64,000 bases of DNA from Climacium dendroides (GCA_950106755.1 OX467083.1:43414555-43478554), one strand, 5' to 3'; positions 18,207 through 31,500 are shown, numbered from the stretch's first letter. The notes: generated from the letters alone by a model not told the origin. Numbers and translations are program-made.

Positions 18207-19082
18207 AGAATTTACTATTTGGGAAAAGTGTTGGTGTTTTTGATACTAAATCTCATGTAGTTTTTTACAGATTGATAAAAAAACACAATTTTGACCAATC
18301 AAAAAATTTTAAATTCTAAAGATAGTAATGATATTTTTGGTGAATTTTTGAAGTTATATCTTCAAAATTAATTTGAAGAGAATCAAAAAATAATTTACAA
18401 CTTTGACCATACGTTTTATAACACATTTGTGTTTTGTCCAAACCCTTTGGGCTTTTAGGGGGTAATATTTAATTGATGGCATGGCCCAACAATTCACAAG
18501 TCAGGCATTTTCAATGAATTGCAATAGGCTAAGGTTACATGGTTTCAAAATGACCAATTTGATTGTGATTATATTGTGAAAAAATAATTCAGAGGGGGTT
18601 GTTTTCTAAGTTACTAAAACTACTGAGGAATATTGCAGTTGTTGATTTAAGAATGTTGAATTGCACAAAAGAAAATCTTATGATCCACTTCAAATTGTTT
18701 AACTCTTAAATGCCTCAATCTTTTTCAAAATTTGACACATTTTTGCTTAATACTAGGCAAATTCTAAACACTTTGTGTTTTTTCTCTTATAATTTTTGTT
18801 TGACTGAGGCAATTCTAGTTTTGAATATAAATATTGAAAGACAACCTAATCTTTAGAAAAAAATTTGAATTTTTTTCTATCCAAAAATGCTGCCCAAAGT
18901 TGGGCAACAACCAAAAAGTGGTTGCTTGAGCGCTTAGGGGTTAAAGAAAGACACTATGTAATTATATAGGATATTTTATAAGTGAGTTTATAAGATTAAT
19001 ATAGATCCCCAAACATAAAGACAAATAGAAGCTATAATTAGTCTACTTGTGTTCAAATTTAATATCTTAAAGAATCTATGAT

Positions 19083-19282
19083 NNNNNNNNNNNNNNNNNN
19101 NNNNNNNNNNNNNNNNNNNNNNNNNNNNNNNNNNNNNNNNNNNNNNNNNNNNNNNNNNNNNNNNNNNNNNNNNNNNNNNNNNNNNNNNNNNNNNNNNNNN
19201 NNNNNNNNNNNNNNNNNNNNNNNNNNNNNNNNNNNNNNNNNNNNNNNNNNNNNNNNNNNNNNNNNNNNNNNNNNNNNNNNNN
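19083..19282. other. Assembly gap (200 N)
   Basis: A run of 200 undetermined bases in AT-rich repeat sequence; the round length suggests a placeholder gap of unknown true size. Any frames across it are meaningless. Confidence 0.99.
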
Positions 19283-19440
19283 TGACCTAAATAGTCACCA
19301 AAATGCTTGAGTTTGATTATCAAACAAATAAGGAAAACAACCCATTTTTTTACCACTTGAGCAAATACACGTATTTACAAGGCATTTTTTGTCAGTGGAG
19401 AAATTTTCCCATGTGCAAAAAGCCAGAAATAGAATTCAGA

Positions 19441-19722
19441 TGGTTTCTATAATTTTTCAAATTTTTAATTCTCAAAACATAATTACTATGAATTTTTTAG
19501 TTGCAAATTTTGTTTGATCCATATTAGTCATATAGACCTTTCTATTTCCAACCAAGAGTTGGTTGCAAAATCCATTTAAGGTTGGTTGCAATATTGAGAG
19601 TCTTGTAGCCCATTATTATGCACGACAATTGCATCAATAACTATACTATAATTTATCACTGCTTATCTCTTTCTACACAGAAAGAAAGTGGCCTACATTG
19701 CTAGAATGGGGAGGTGATTAGG
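19441..19722 (+). repeat. Dispersed repeat, copy 1 (partner at 40,292-40,570)
   Basis: About 280 bp similar along its length to 40,292-40,570 in the same orientation. Shared blocks include TCTCAAAACATAATTACT-like, GTCATATAGACCTT, TTGAGAGTCTTGTAGCC-like and GGAGGTGATTAG. There is no coding frame, and no terminal repeat was identified. Confidence 0.65.
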
Positions 19723-20033
19723 AATGGATTGCTTCCTATAGGTGCATTCTTTGTTTCTACAATGAACAATGAAGTCATCCATTGACCACTTTTCCGCCTC
19801 AATGTTCTTTAAGGCATTAGATTATTTTTGGGGCCAAAACAAGCCCAAGAGTTCCCAGATAGTGGAAAACAATGGGAACTTTGCCAAATTAGCCATCTAA
19901 TGTAGCTATGATCATGCTACATCAGATAATATTATTTAATTAATTAATATTTATTTAATGCTCTAACTGGTTCACAACTTGGTAAACAAGCCTGAAATAG
20001 CCTTCTTTTGGCCTCAAATCTCATCTAAAAGGT

Positions 20034-20486
20034 TAACCCTTGAAAGACGAGCTGGTCATTGTAGAAGTCATCCGTTTTGGTACTGTGTGAATTTTGGGCT
20101 TAACCCTTAAATGTTGAGGCAAATGTTTTGCATCCAATGGATGACAAAGGATTTCTCTATGTAGGACAGAAGTACAACTATTCATTCTTGGAATTTTACA
20201 AGAAAAGAGGAAGTCTTCTACAATAGTTTGTCTTGTAATACATGCTTTCATAATTTTCTAAGCCAATGCTTCACATGGTCATAAAATTTGATGATTTCCA
20301 AAGTCACCCTGTCGTCCTTTAAGGGTTAAAAAAAATGCAAAGCACTCATTGGAAGTCAAACTACTATAGAAGATCTTCCCTATTCACACAAAATCTGGAG
20401 GATGAATAGTTGCATTTCTATCCTGTATGGAGAGATTCTTTGTCATTCATTTGCCAGAAAACATCTTCCACATCATTTATGGGTTA
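20034..20486. repeat. Fold-back repeat with arms of about 130 bp
   Basis: 20,102-20,230 and 20,357-20,486 are inverted copies. One strand of each reads CAAACTA…GTAGAAGA, GAATAGTTG, TTGTCAT and ends AACCC-TAAATG. The spacer carries CTTTAAGGGTTAA (about 20,316), which mirrors TTAACCCTTGAAAG (about 20,032), so a second pair may be nested. The right arm, with its flank from 20,341, is also present as a single copy at 58,394-58,538. Confidence 0.65.
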
Positions 20487-20877
20487 AGCAGGTTCGGGGA
20501 CTGTCCTGTGCTGACTCCCCAAATTGTGTCTCACATCTTTTGCTTCATGAACTTGATGAATGATTGTGATAAGTAGGGTTTTTTTTTTTCTCACAATTTG
20601 TTGCTGCTGTCAAACGATTTAAGCCTATTTGAACTAATTCCTCCGTAAATGCGCCACTAGTGTGAGGGCTTGCAAGCCTCTACTGTTAAAAAAAAATGGT
20701 GATGAGGGAGTCAGGGTTTCAGGGTTTTCAGGGGTAGGGGGTAGGGTTTAACGATATAGACAGGGTCCACGTCAACTGTTCCGTTGCCGGAGGTTTTCCG
20801 TTGGGACCGTCCGGCCACATCCTTTGAACGGCCCCTATAGACTCCCGTTGGGATGAGAGTTCTGTCTGCAGCTCAAG

Positions 20878-20886
20878 TATTTAAAT
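20878..20886 (+). promoter_or_regulatory. TATA-like box of the HMA-domain gene
   Basis: TATTTAAAT lies 192 bases before the proposed ATG (21,078), in a locally GC-balanced stretch just after the repeats end. Spacing fits a TATA box with a UTR of about 160 bases. Prediction only. Confidence 0.4.
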
Positions 20887-21077
20887 CCTCCTGTGACCCT
20901 GATTGAGGACAAACTGCGTGCCACCGTACTCTTCATGCCGAAGCCACCATCTTCACAACCTCGCACCTGCTAGAATTGTCCCCGACGCTTATTTGTCTTG
21001 GTCATTGTTTGAAGAGCTGTGACTGCACGATCAATTGTCTTAGTAATTTGATCCGGATTTGAGTTTGTGCTGCGAAA

Positions 21078-23223
21078 ATGATGACCATGACTGAGGTACT
21101 TCCCTTGAGAATCGTTGGTTTGTAGTTGTCCTTCTCCATTGTCACAAAATTGTGTATGATTGCTATCTTGATGTTAAAACTCTAGCAGGAGACAGTCATG
21201 GTTGGGTGTTTTTCGATACATTCCCCGATGTCAATGAGTGGGAAACTGCGTGGCGATTGTCTTGATTCTCAAAGGACTGTAGTTAGCACTGTCAACGAGC
21301 TCGCTCAGGCATGTCCATATTCTTCAAAATGGCGTGTTTCAAAGTGTCGACATTGGTAAATTTACAACTCTAGGAACTAGCGCACTTATAGATCTGAGGT
21401 TCTAAATAGTTAATTAAAAAGGGACAATTTCTAGGAATGGTATCGTTTTCTTGAATATGTCCTTAAGCTAGATTCATTAAGTATTGGAGGGTAAGAATGG
21501 TAGGCACAGAAGTATTGCATGGAAGCTGCTGTAGAGCTTGCCACGTAACGCTCCATAGTTCGTTCCATGAGAGTACATGGGGTTGGAATGCAAGGGAGTT
21601 GGGATGAAGCTGAGGTTTCAATGAAATCTGCTGTGACTTCTATTCGGGCTCCTATTGATTCTTAATTGCTCTCAGTCTTTTTAATTTGGTTTTCATCAAT
21701 TGGATGGCAGCTCTTCTATGGGCCAGTTGAGCCCACTTGGATTGCGCAGCCGCGAATTCCCGTAAATGGAAACTGTTACAGGAACCCATACGCGGATTAC
21801 AACGATGACACTCTCAGTTACAGATGTAATTCTTACGTGCAACGCAACGCCGTTCCAAACACCGTGGTAGCTCCGAGCACGCAAGGAATGGTGTATCCCT
21901 ACCAAGCTCGGGCTTGTGTCCATGGAGGCACAGCAGCCCTGGCGCCTGTTTCGACTGTTTATCAACACGTTGCGGCAATCCAGAGTCCTGCGAAACAAGT
22001 GCAGCAGAGTCCTGTGAAACAAGTGCAGCAGAGTCCTGGACGACCCGGCGTCTTGCAGCCACGAAATGTGGTAAACGTTCAGGTCAGACTTTATCATGGA
22101 GTGAAGTAGTGACAAAGATAAATCTATACAAACTCCAGTCTGCTCAGACAACATTGTTAAACAGTTTCAATTTTAGTAATTTTCGGTTTAGAGTGCTAAC
22201 ATTTTGTAGAATTGCATTAGCTTTAGATCTGCACCTGCTGTCGTTGTCGCTTGAGCTACTCATTTTAGGCAACCGTAAAATTGTTAGTGTGTTGAAAAAT
22301 GTGTTAATGATTTCTCTGGATGCTTGCGTGATGAACAGACTGTGCATTTCATGGTGCCCTTGTGTTGCGGCAAATGTGAGGACAGGGTGAAGGAGAAGCT
22401 TCTGGATCTGGATGGTAAGTTCACCTAGTTTGGCTATGTCGAATTTCGGTTGGGTGTTGCCCCGGAGCTTACTTTGAAGATCTGCGTGCTGTACTTTTGC
22501 TATAATTTCGACAGGATAATTGAAACCTCTAAACACAGAAACGGTCATTTCTTTCTCGTGCGGGAAATATGGTTTTGTCTCAGAATTCTTGTAATTGTCT
22601 CCAATTTGTACACAGACGTTAAGTCATTAACACCTCGATCGTACATGCCTGAACTGAAACACAAAAATAGGAAGTCCAACTTGGAGTGTCAAAGCCAACA
22701 ATAGAAATATAATTAACTTCCGAAGCATCTATTAACTCATAGAAAATGGGGAGCATGCAATCTTTTTTCTTTTGGTATACTTTGCTACCTTCCCCAGAAG
22801 TTCCTATTCGATTTATTTCAAAATCGTATTGATGTAGTGAAGGCCACTTTTGAACATTTAAGCTCTTGTCCGAAGCTGATTTTGCCACCTCGACCGTAAT
22901 TAAGTTAGGCTGGAGATCGCATAACTTTAGTTAACCTGCACAAGCGATCTTGTGACTTTGATTTTGGAGAATAATGTGGAATTGTGGATGCAGATGTGCA
23001 AAGAGTGACTAGTGATCAGTGGAAGCAGAAGGTGAGCGTCACGAGCACTGTTGCCCCGGAGAAGCTGCTGAAGCGTGTCCAGAAGATCAAGAAGCGCTCC
23101 ACCTTCTGGCCCCAACAAGAGCAAGCCGGCGCTGTCCAAGTGACCAATACCGACCAGAGGCCAAACCAAGCGGCAAACCAATGTGTCAATGACGAGAATA
23201 CTCCCCACACGCTCTCCAACTGA
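21078..23223 (+). CDS. Heavy-metal-associated (HMA) domain protein, plant type
   Basis: Putative metal-binding protein with a C-terminal HMA fold (Atx1-like). Exons: 21,078-21,095; 21,189-21,308; 21,711-22,082; 22,339-22,414; 22,994-23,223. The sum is 816 nt, 271 aa, with all joins in frame. The HMA domain is about 171-235: PLCCGKCEDRV (177-187) supplies the CxxC metal ligands C180/C183 (the usual Met two residues before the first Cys is absent), followed by a VTVTS-like strand (209-213) and KIKKRSTFW (226-234), typical of plant HMA proteins. The first 170 residues are unrecognised; they contain a Gln-rich triplicated QSPxKQVQ motif at 137-155. There is no CaaX box, so it is not a classical isoprenylated HIPP. 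Intron 2 appears to use a GC donor (21,309). The 18-nt first exon is the least certain part. Confidence 0.82.
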
Positions 23224-24166
23224 CGCTATCGACGCACTTCAAAAGAGAGAGACTATGTTTGTACATAAAAGAAAGTGCCTTATTTTGCATTGCCCCTTAC
23301 CATGCTCTGTCCGCTTGTGAGTAAGAGCAAGCAAATATGAATGAACAGTTGTTTCAAGAGATAGTGGTAGATAAGTGATTTCAATCTTAAGAAATCACGT
23401 TCACATGCCATTCTTGGATATGGCTTCTTTTCATAGGTTGGAGATCTAGCGGTGCCTTGGATTGGTGTAGATTTTACGACAGGTATAGATTTAGGATGCG
23501 GACTCTAAAAAGTGCCACAGTTGTGAAATTCTGCCAACTTAACGAAATTGAAGTCCGCTGGAGTACACAGCTCCAGTCCTTACACCTCTTTCCACTTGAA
23601 CACACCACTCTTCAACGAATATGACTGAAACCCGTCTGAATGCGCACTTCCATATCCTAATTTCAAGCACTTGGAAATCACAATCTGTCACATAAATTGA
23701 GATTTGTGACGAAACCGACATGCGGTGAGTTGCTGCTAGCCAGCACCCAAGCGAAGGAAAAAGAAAAAAAATCCTACTTTCGAGACCACAGCCTCGCAGG
23801 TCGTCCATGTCGGAGTCAGAACCACATTCCTGCCGAGACCAGGAGCTCAAGGGGTAAGGTGTGCTACAGTTCTCGGCAGGAGCACACTCATGATAAATAT
23901 GGAGATTTAAGACCATTTGCAAAGCCTACACGGAAAGTTGCAAGAACTTGATTGTACTTCGTTCATAGGGAGACGGGCAGATACCCAGCTTGCGATTGAT
24001 TTCCTGGATAAGTTACAGAGTTCCAGCAGGGAAGATTTGTACAACTGATTGTCCCTGATTGCAGCTTTTTCCGTGATCAACTCCCTCTGTATGTAGTGCA
24101 ATTTCGTTTGGAAAGCTGCTAATTAGGAAAACAAGGATACTAAACCAGAGGTTTCAGCAAGCAAGC
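23224..24166. other. Spacer between HMA and RING genes
   Basis: Contains the probable HMA 3' UTR and the RING promoter. An 84-codon frame at 23,697-23,951 has no recognisable features and is not called. A CAG acceptor-like site just before 24,167 leaves room for a 5' UTR intron of the RING gene. Confidence 0.5.
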
Positions 24167-24499
24167 ATGGACACATTCCGTAGAAAGGAGTGCAGTATCT
24201 GTTTAAGCGAAGTCGCGACCGCCACACCAGTCCTGACCCCGTGTCACCATTTCTTCTGTGAACCCTGCTTGGACGAGTGGCTCCGGCATCAGAAGGAGTC
24301 TCTGCGAGCATCGCGTAATTACTGTCCCTGCCCTGATTGTCGAAAAGTCACTCAGCAACCCGGAACATGCCCCCTGTGTCGTAGCCCCGTCATTCAGTAC
24401 TGGCGCATGTCGCTTCACAAGCCTAAAGCTCACAAGTCACTGCCTGCAAATCAACCTGCTGGGAGCCTTCCCAGTTGCAAGCTGCGTCAAGTAGATTAG
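24167..24499 (+). CDS. Small RING-finger protein (putative E3 ubiquitin ligase)
   Basis: Single-exon frame of 110 aa. The RING begins almost at the N-terminus: C9-x2-C12-x13-C26-x-H28-x2-C31-x2-C34, with two possible last pairs, C55-x2-C58 or the more canonical CPLC at 68-71. TPCHHFFCEPCLDEW (24-38) is the typical central block. RING domains recruit ubiquitin-loaded E2 enzymes, so a ligase or ligase-subunit role is likely by family. There is no membrane segment or other domain; after residue 80 the tail is basic and low in complexity. An ATG at 24,167 in GCAAGCATGG context is used. It could be the terminal exon of a longer gene or a small retained copy, but the frame is intact and all zinc ligands are present. 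Confidence 0.68.
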   Translation: MDTFRRKECSICLSEVATATPVLTPCHHFFCEPCLDEWLRHQKESLRASRNYCPCPDCRKVTQQPGTCPLCRSPVIQYWRMSLHKPKAHKSLPANQPAGSLPSCKLRQVD

Positions 24500-25505
24500 A
24501 AGTGGATTTAAGACGCCTCTCCTAACTTACATGTCCTAAGGTATGTTCTCCAATAGGCATCTAAAAATGGTTACTAATAGTAGCCTGCCTTAATTTTGTT
24601 GTTGACAATTCAAAGAGGATTTTAACGCATCTTAACATGCAATTTTTGGACACCATATGAACAAGCAGCTATGTCCCTGCAATGAATACTCCAGAGCCAA
24701 TAAACTATTAATTTCACGTCACTGGTTTCGGAGAGAAAAAAACTCTCACCGGGCTTTTTCCTGAGAGTTCCCCTCTGATCTCAATCTAATTCTTTGGAAG
24801 ACAATCATATGTAGATGGACTAAACTTCACATACTGTTTGTCAAGAGTGCTGCAGTCAATGATAGTGTGGAAAGTGTGCAAGATATCCTGAAATGTCATT
24901 GAAGAGAGGAACAGAGGTTGCAGCAACCGACTTCATGTACCAAATAAATAAAGTTATGTATTTCAAAACGCTGATTCTAAGTGTACTCAAACCAAACCTC
25001 GACTCTCATGTGATCTTGTGCATTTTAGGGGAAAACTATACTGACCACTTTGGGGTTAGGGCTTGACATGATTCTTTACCCTTCCACATAGAAATGCTTC
25101 GGGGATCGCAGCACCGTGATCATGTTCCCACTGCAGATTGGTAGATAACTTACTGTGTTCAAATGTAGACATAATTCATCGTATTCGTTCATATGGATTC
25201 TCCTCATGTGTACATTTCTCACTGAGACATTGAGAGGACACAATGCCTATGGTTCACTGAAGTTATCGTACATGTCCTCCATCTTACACAAAAATATTCT
25301 GTCAGCAGTTCTAGCTTTGAATTAAACAGAACATGGTGCATGCACTGCCAATTCCACTTCAAATCCTCTAAAAAAAATCAAATCATAACTAAGGCATACA
25401 TCCAATATCTAGAATTACTGAGTGTTCCAGAATAAATACTTTCGAGAAAGGAAAGAGGACCTTCTGCCCACGATCACCATGGCTCCTTGATATGGGAAGA
25501 CAAAT
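24500..25505. other. Convergent intergenic region (RING / importin 3' ends)
   Basis: About 1 kb between the 3' ends of a + strand and a - strand gene. AATAAA signals on the + strand occur at 24,699-24,704 and 24,943-24,948 and could serve the RING transcript. No coding frame is seen. Confidence 0.5.
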
Positions 25506-28500
25506 TTATGATAGGGCAGCCTTGCAAGAGGGAAACTTCTCCTTGAACCTGGTCAGAAGCTCTTTGGGTAGTGGTTGCTCACACAGGAGTCTTTTACCGT
25601 GTGCTGCTAGGTAAGCCAAAACAGCAGCCTCCTGATCCACCAGACCCAGAACACCTGTTGCCAACACAAAAATTATACTCAAAAATAGTGTGAAACAAGG
25701 CCAAGAAGGCCTAAATATTCCGCCTCCTTCTATTGTGACACTGGTTCCAAACACAGAAAACCTAAGGTGCACGAAGACACTACTGTACCGAACTGATGGG
25801 TGCGCCCCACATTCCCATTTTTGAAGCTGAAATCAAGTACATTTCCAACCGCTACCAGCGCAGGCATCAAACCTAGCGCTCCAAATGACAGTGCAGATGG
25901 AACGACCGAAAAGCTCTCATAGGTGAGTTCCACTAGACCCCGACGAAGTCTAATAAACTTAGGCTCCGCCCACAGCAACCAAGTAGCACCAATTAGCTAA
26001 CGGTGTTGTTAAGGTCGAATAACTATTTGTGAAGCAACTAACCTATTGTGTGCCTCACTTGCTTGGTGACTACTGAGGAGTTGGGCTTTCACGTTAGGTA
26101 ATTGCTGCTACTTGCTTGGTGTCGTTGGATTTTTACGCTTCAAAATCATTGGTATAGGCACAGTAAATTTACTTGTCCAAAACCGGGGTGTTAACTAAAG
26201 TATTGGAAATGAATGAAATTTCATTGCCAGTTAGTATAATTAGCAGGAGTTAGCACCAAATTGCAAACTGACAAAAGTTTGGCAATGCAGGCATTTAGTA
26301 ACTAGTTCCAGATAAGTTAATTAGCGCTATTTGGTTGGAGTGGGAGTGCTTAAGAGGAAGTAGCGTTTACCATGCACAGGACTAGAAAAGTGTAGAAATA
26401 CAAGGTATGAACAAAGGTGTTTAACGTCGAAGAATCCACGAGCAGACGCAGGAGCGATAAATGTGGAGTGTACAAAGACAAAAGACAAAGCAAGCACGAT
26501 CATACCTAGCTCTATCTCGTGACCGTCTTCGTCCTGCCCATTCTCAGCTTCCTCCACAGCTTCCTCTTGTAGCTCACGAGCCGTCTCTGCGTATCGCTCC
26601 AGAAATTGATCCTCTGTCTCAACATGTTCTGTCTCCGATTCTTCAGATTCCAATTCCTACAATAGAATGCTTCAATTAGTCAGCACTCCAAAAATACAAG
26701 CTAAAAGAAACTTCGTAGCACTTACAATTATTCCATGATTGTTTGGCCTCAAGACGAAATGTTGATCTATTTTTGAGAGGAGCATAGCCCACGGCTGATA
26801 AAATAAGCGTTGCAGTTGCAAAACGAAATCAAAAAGGAAAATTTTCCAACACCACTTGAAACACATACGTCCTCGCTCTCCTCTTCTTCGTCATCCTCCT
26901 CTGATTCCAATTCCGATTCGCTTTCGTCACTATCTGAGGATTCGAGAAGTTCCTTCAGGTCCACTGTGACCTCCAACAGCGAACGGAAGCAGTGGTGAAC
27001 TATTTTGCGATTTCTTGGCCCGCTAAATCTATCATTTCGTAACACGTATTCCAATAACTTCTGCAATGCCATGGCTGCTTCCATAACCCAAACCAAAGAA
27101 CAAGCTTAGTAGCAAATCTGACACTGAAAAGGGCATTTTCGAGCAATTCTATCGCCCAAAGGTTACACGGGATACCATCAGAGGCAAACAAAAGGACTTG
27201 GGCCCCCAGGTCTCACGACAGCATGTTAAATTTTTATAAGTGAGGAAGTTCAACTTTGAATTCCAGAGCAATGCATATAATTGTACAAATAACAAAATAA
27301 TAAGACTATAGAATAATCTGTAGTGAGATTCATGGATCACCTGCAAGCTTCATCTCCGTTTCAAGCGATAGTCCAGGCTCTGCTTCGCTTTCTGCAAGTC
27401 CTGCCAGTGCGTTGGCCCAACGGAGTAAACCTGGGCTAGTATCCTCAGTGGAGGTAGCAGCATCGTCTTCAGCAGATAAAATCTTTTCCACACTTTCAGG
27501 AAATAAAATGAAGCACATGGATATCACAAGAATCAGAGGCTTGGCCAGGGGAACGGTCATGGATGTCAACCTCCGTAGACGCCAGAAAGAAACTTTACAG
27601 AATCTAGGTACCAGTACTGAAGCGATTTCTTCGCTCTCGAAGGAAACCGAAGAAGCATGCAGAAGAGCATGAGCGCATCGGCATGCACGCCAACACGCAG
27701 CTGGATAAGCTGACTCGATTGCTGTAGTGACAAAGACGACCAGATTCTCCAGAACAGAGCGTGGGGGACCCGGGAATGATGACACCGATTCCGGGGGCTC
27801 TGTGAAACTTGTCATTGGACACCGCCCCTGAAATTCATTAGACCCATATCAATTTCGTGCGATTCAGGATACTCGACAAACAGTAGACAATGCATCCCTC
27901 GATGTGAAATCAGGACCAGTTATGCAGATTACAAATAAGGATATTATCGTGGCAATTTCAGAACGTGAATTAAAAATAAGGCATTATGATGAACCTGAAG
28001 AGCAACAGCCTCCTCAATAGTATCAAAAGCTGATTCATCTTCCTCATCTTCCCATGCTCTCCAGTCCATTATCAAGTACGACCACACGCCAAGTAACGGC
28101 TCCACTTTCATGTTTGCAGCTGCAATTTCATCCAAAGTGTACCGTAGGATAGCTACCAGCAGTACCGATGCATCACTCAGGCATGAAGGTGGAGGAATAG
28201 GTCGTGGTAAATCTTCCTCCTGTAAGAAAATGGATGAATAATTTCAGTCGTGGCAAATGCAATTTCTGAAAGCATTGCTTGAAATGCGTGAAACAATGTG
28301 TGGACATTAGTAGCTGAGAATTGTAGCTCTCCAAATTGTGATGACGTGCGATACTATTCCACCGAAATGTGGTTCTAAAGAGTGGGTTAACCTGTATAGA
28401 CGTCAGCCACGCTCGCTGCAACAACTCAGAGAAGGTGTCGGCCAACTGTGCGCATCCAGCCTTCCATCTTTGTAGTTTTTTCCCATCTTCCTCATCTTCT

Positions 28501-31500
28501 GGCTCAGCAGTATCCCAAGTCTGGGCAAGGGAGGCCAGGGCTGCGAACCCTAGCTCCACAATCTGTTCATTATGTGAAAAAGAAACAGGCATTTAGAAAA
28601 CGTCACTTTAGGAATAGCCTCGTAAATGTCGCCGACATGTTCTAAATCATCGAGCCGCAGTCCAAGTAGTTAAAGAATAAGACTTACACAAGGACCAACA
28701 TAAGGCTTCTATAAAATAAGGATCCTCTCAGATACTTTAAATTCAAGGTCCAAATCGTATCTTGCTAATTCCCCGGGAGCGGGATGAATAGAGTTAATTA
28801 CCGTGGGCCAAGGCTCCGGATGTGGAGGGATATGCTGGCAAATCTCTCCTTGAACGGCAGCAGTAATTTCAGGGACATGCGGTGCCACATCCTCTTCACC
28901 CACCTCAGCAACAGTGGCCAGGAGTTGCAAAGAGATGGCTGCTTCACTTTCTTCTTTCACACGGGCCCCAGCCACAGTAGCTTGGAGAAGAGGCAACCAG
29001 CGTGTAGGTTTATAGTCATCCTGGCAAGCCAAGTTGAAAACGTTTTTCAATAAAGATGTGCTCGTTCACAAGAATAATCACCTGAGCAAATATTGGAAAA
29101 ACAACACAAATTTGTGCAAGTATGCGACGAAGCCCAATGTATTCAAGTATTCAGTGTATTCAAGTAGGGAGTAAAGAAAACACCAAAACATCTTCCGTAA
29201 CAACTTGACAATAATAGACATTGAAACCAACAAAAGTGATTAAGTTCCGCTTCATGAAAACAGGCATCACTGAGCAGGTACGCGAGTCACAAAGGACAAC
29301 CTGAAGAAGTGATGTGAGAGCTCCTGCAGCCGATACTCGAACGAGTCGCCAGGACACACCACCGGCATCCGGCGCCAAAAAAGCTTTCAAAAGAGCGCTG
29401 TAGACAGCTTCATTGAGTTCCTAAATGGCATCAGTACACGACAATAATATCACAAGTGACTCCGAGTAACTGAGGGTCAGACGGACACGGAGCATTTTGT
29501 TCCACTAGCCAGCAGCGGTAACCCGAAGAAAGGGGATTTGATGCAGATAATTGCAGCCCATTGGAACGTGAAAACACAAGAATCTCACATGTGGCATGTT
29601 GAAAGACAATAACGGTTTAAGACAATCATATGGGGCGTATCTTACTTCTGGCAAACAGGTGGCTAACTTTCCAAGTAACCAGTTCGAAGTTGCTAGTACA
29701 TATGGTGAGGGCAACACCATGGAATACAAAGGAAAGACACGAGTTTGTAACAGAGTTGTTATCGTCTCAGCATCTTGTGTCTTGAGAAACTACATCACAC
29801 AAACATACGATAATTAATGACTCTGAGACAATACAGTTCAAAACAAAGTCTAAAAGGCAATCACTATGAAAAAACAAATAGTCTGCTTTCAACTATCCAT
29901 AAAACAAAAACACTAAATAATCACTGCAACATTGCAATAAAACCCACACCTCAAGTAATCCACCATATGCCATCAAGGCTCCAAAATAGCTGCACATTCG
30001 CCCAGCAGAAATCAAAACATTAAACCAGCTGCTTGAATTAAGGAATCGACAAACTAGTCACAAGGACGCTATAATTAGATATGCAATGGGTAATCTATAC
30101 TCAGAAAAATAAAAGCAAAGGCAACCAAGACGACGCTTCCATACGTTGATTCCAAGAGCTGAACTAAGCTCCTTAACGTCAAACACCCCAATGATGAATC
30201 TATCAGGAAAACATTGAATAGAATACAATAGATGGCCGAAAACACGTACTTGATAGCTATGTCTGAATCTGGTTGGATTCCATCAGACGGGAAAGGAAAC
30301 TGGGACAAGAAAGGCATCACTAGAACCTCCCCTGCAGTACCCTCCCCATCTTTGGTTTTCCCTCTGTCGCCCTTTTTCCGCTTCATAATTGCAACATTCT
30401 TTGCCCCCTCAGCAGTTGGTGGACCCTGAAAATAAGCAAGAAATGAGTAAGGCTCCTATGTACAATGCTACGCATGATTTCGTGGTAACGTACTACCCAT
30501 GCTGCAGCACATAGATACACAGCATATGTGATTGGTGCAACATACTGAACGTCAGAACTAATCCAAATGTATCCAATCCAAACAAATTATCCTGTAGCTC
30601 AAGTAGCGCTCACTCTTACGTTTCATTAGCATCTCACCCCAAAACATAGAGGATAAAATAAGAAGGTTATCTCAAGAGGTAATCAGAAGATTCTACTTCC
30701 AAGGTAGGGTAAGACTGAAAGATTTCAGATTAGTGATCTAGACGCAACTTACTTTGGAGGTGGCAATAAGGCCCAGCAGGTTCAATGCACTTTGCCGAGG
30801 TGTATGAAGATCTTCCTTCCACCCACTTGGATTGTCCTGTCAAATTTTAAGAGAACAACTTACGATGTTGAGGGTTGATAGTATGCTATTATGTAACTCC
30901 AGGAAAATCATATGTCCTAATGATGATAATGACGGCAAGAAAACCTACGAGCTCTGAAGGCAAATTCTTCCGCACGTACTCGTCTTCATCCTCCTCCCAT
31001 TCCACGACATCCTGGACGTTGATCAAACGCCTTACATCTTTAGTTGCATCAAGAGCAGTGTAGCAAACTCTGTCAAGGATATCCAGAATAGTACAGACTC
31101 TACTTAATCACCCGAAAATACACCACCAGGGCACACTGTATACCTTGTTCTTCAAAGTGAGAGCAGGGAAGATTGCGCTCTCTACTAAGCTTCTGAAGTG
31201 AGGTGCCATGAGCCGCCAGCCCTGCAGCACAAAATGTTCTCCAGTTACATTACTCAAGTATGTGGGTCTCATTCTATAGGAGTACACTCATACCATATTT
31301 AATAATAGTAAAGCACGGTTTCAGTGAGTGCGGGGATTGTTAAACTACAAGAGTATTGACTGAGGGAACGACTTCAAGGAGACGGTTATGGAATCCACAG
31401 CGGTTGCATGAACTTTGACTTTATAAGATACGCGTGTTCGTTTCAGATCAAAATTCTGCAGACTTCATTTACTGCCCGCACAAAATTACAGTTTGAAATC

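Larger units (their letters stand above)
15372..21077. other. Intergenic region with repeats, no gene recognised
   Basis: 15,372 to about 16,300 is probably BSK 3' UTR and flank. From about 16,700 the sequence is AT-rich and repeat-laden: the fold-back at 17,334-18,206, the assembly gap at 19,083-19,282, a dispersed repeat at 19,441-19,722 and another fold-back at 20,034-20,486. GC content rises again after about 20,690 in the promoter region of the HMA gene. No open frame here has a recognisable domain. Confidence 0.65.

Noticed and set aside
18988..19356. Frames spanning the run of N
   Set aside because: They are open only because undetermined bases contain no stop codons.
21696..22154. 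152-codon minus-strand frame over HMA exon 3
   Set aside because: Shadow of exon 3; the sense exon joins in frame with the HMA domain exons.
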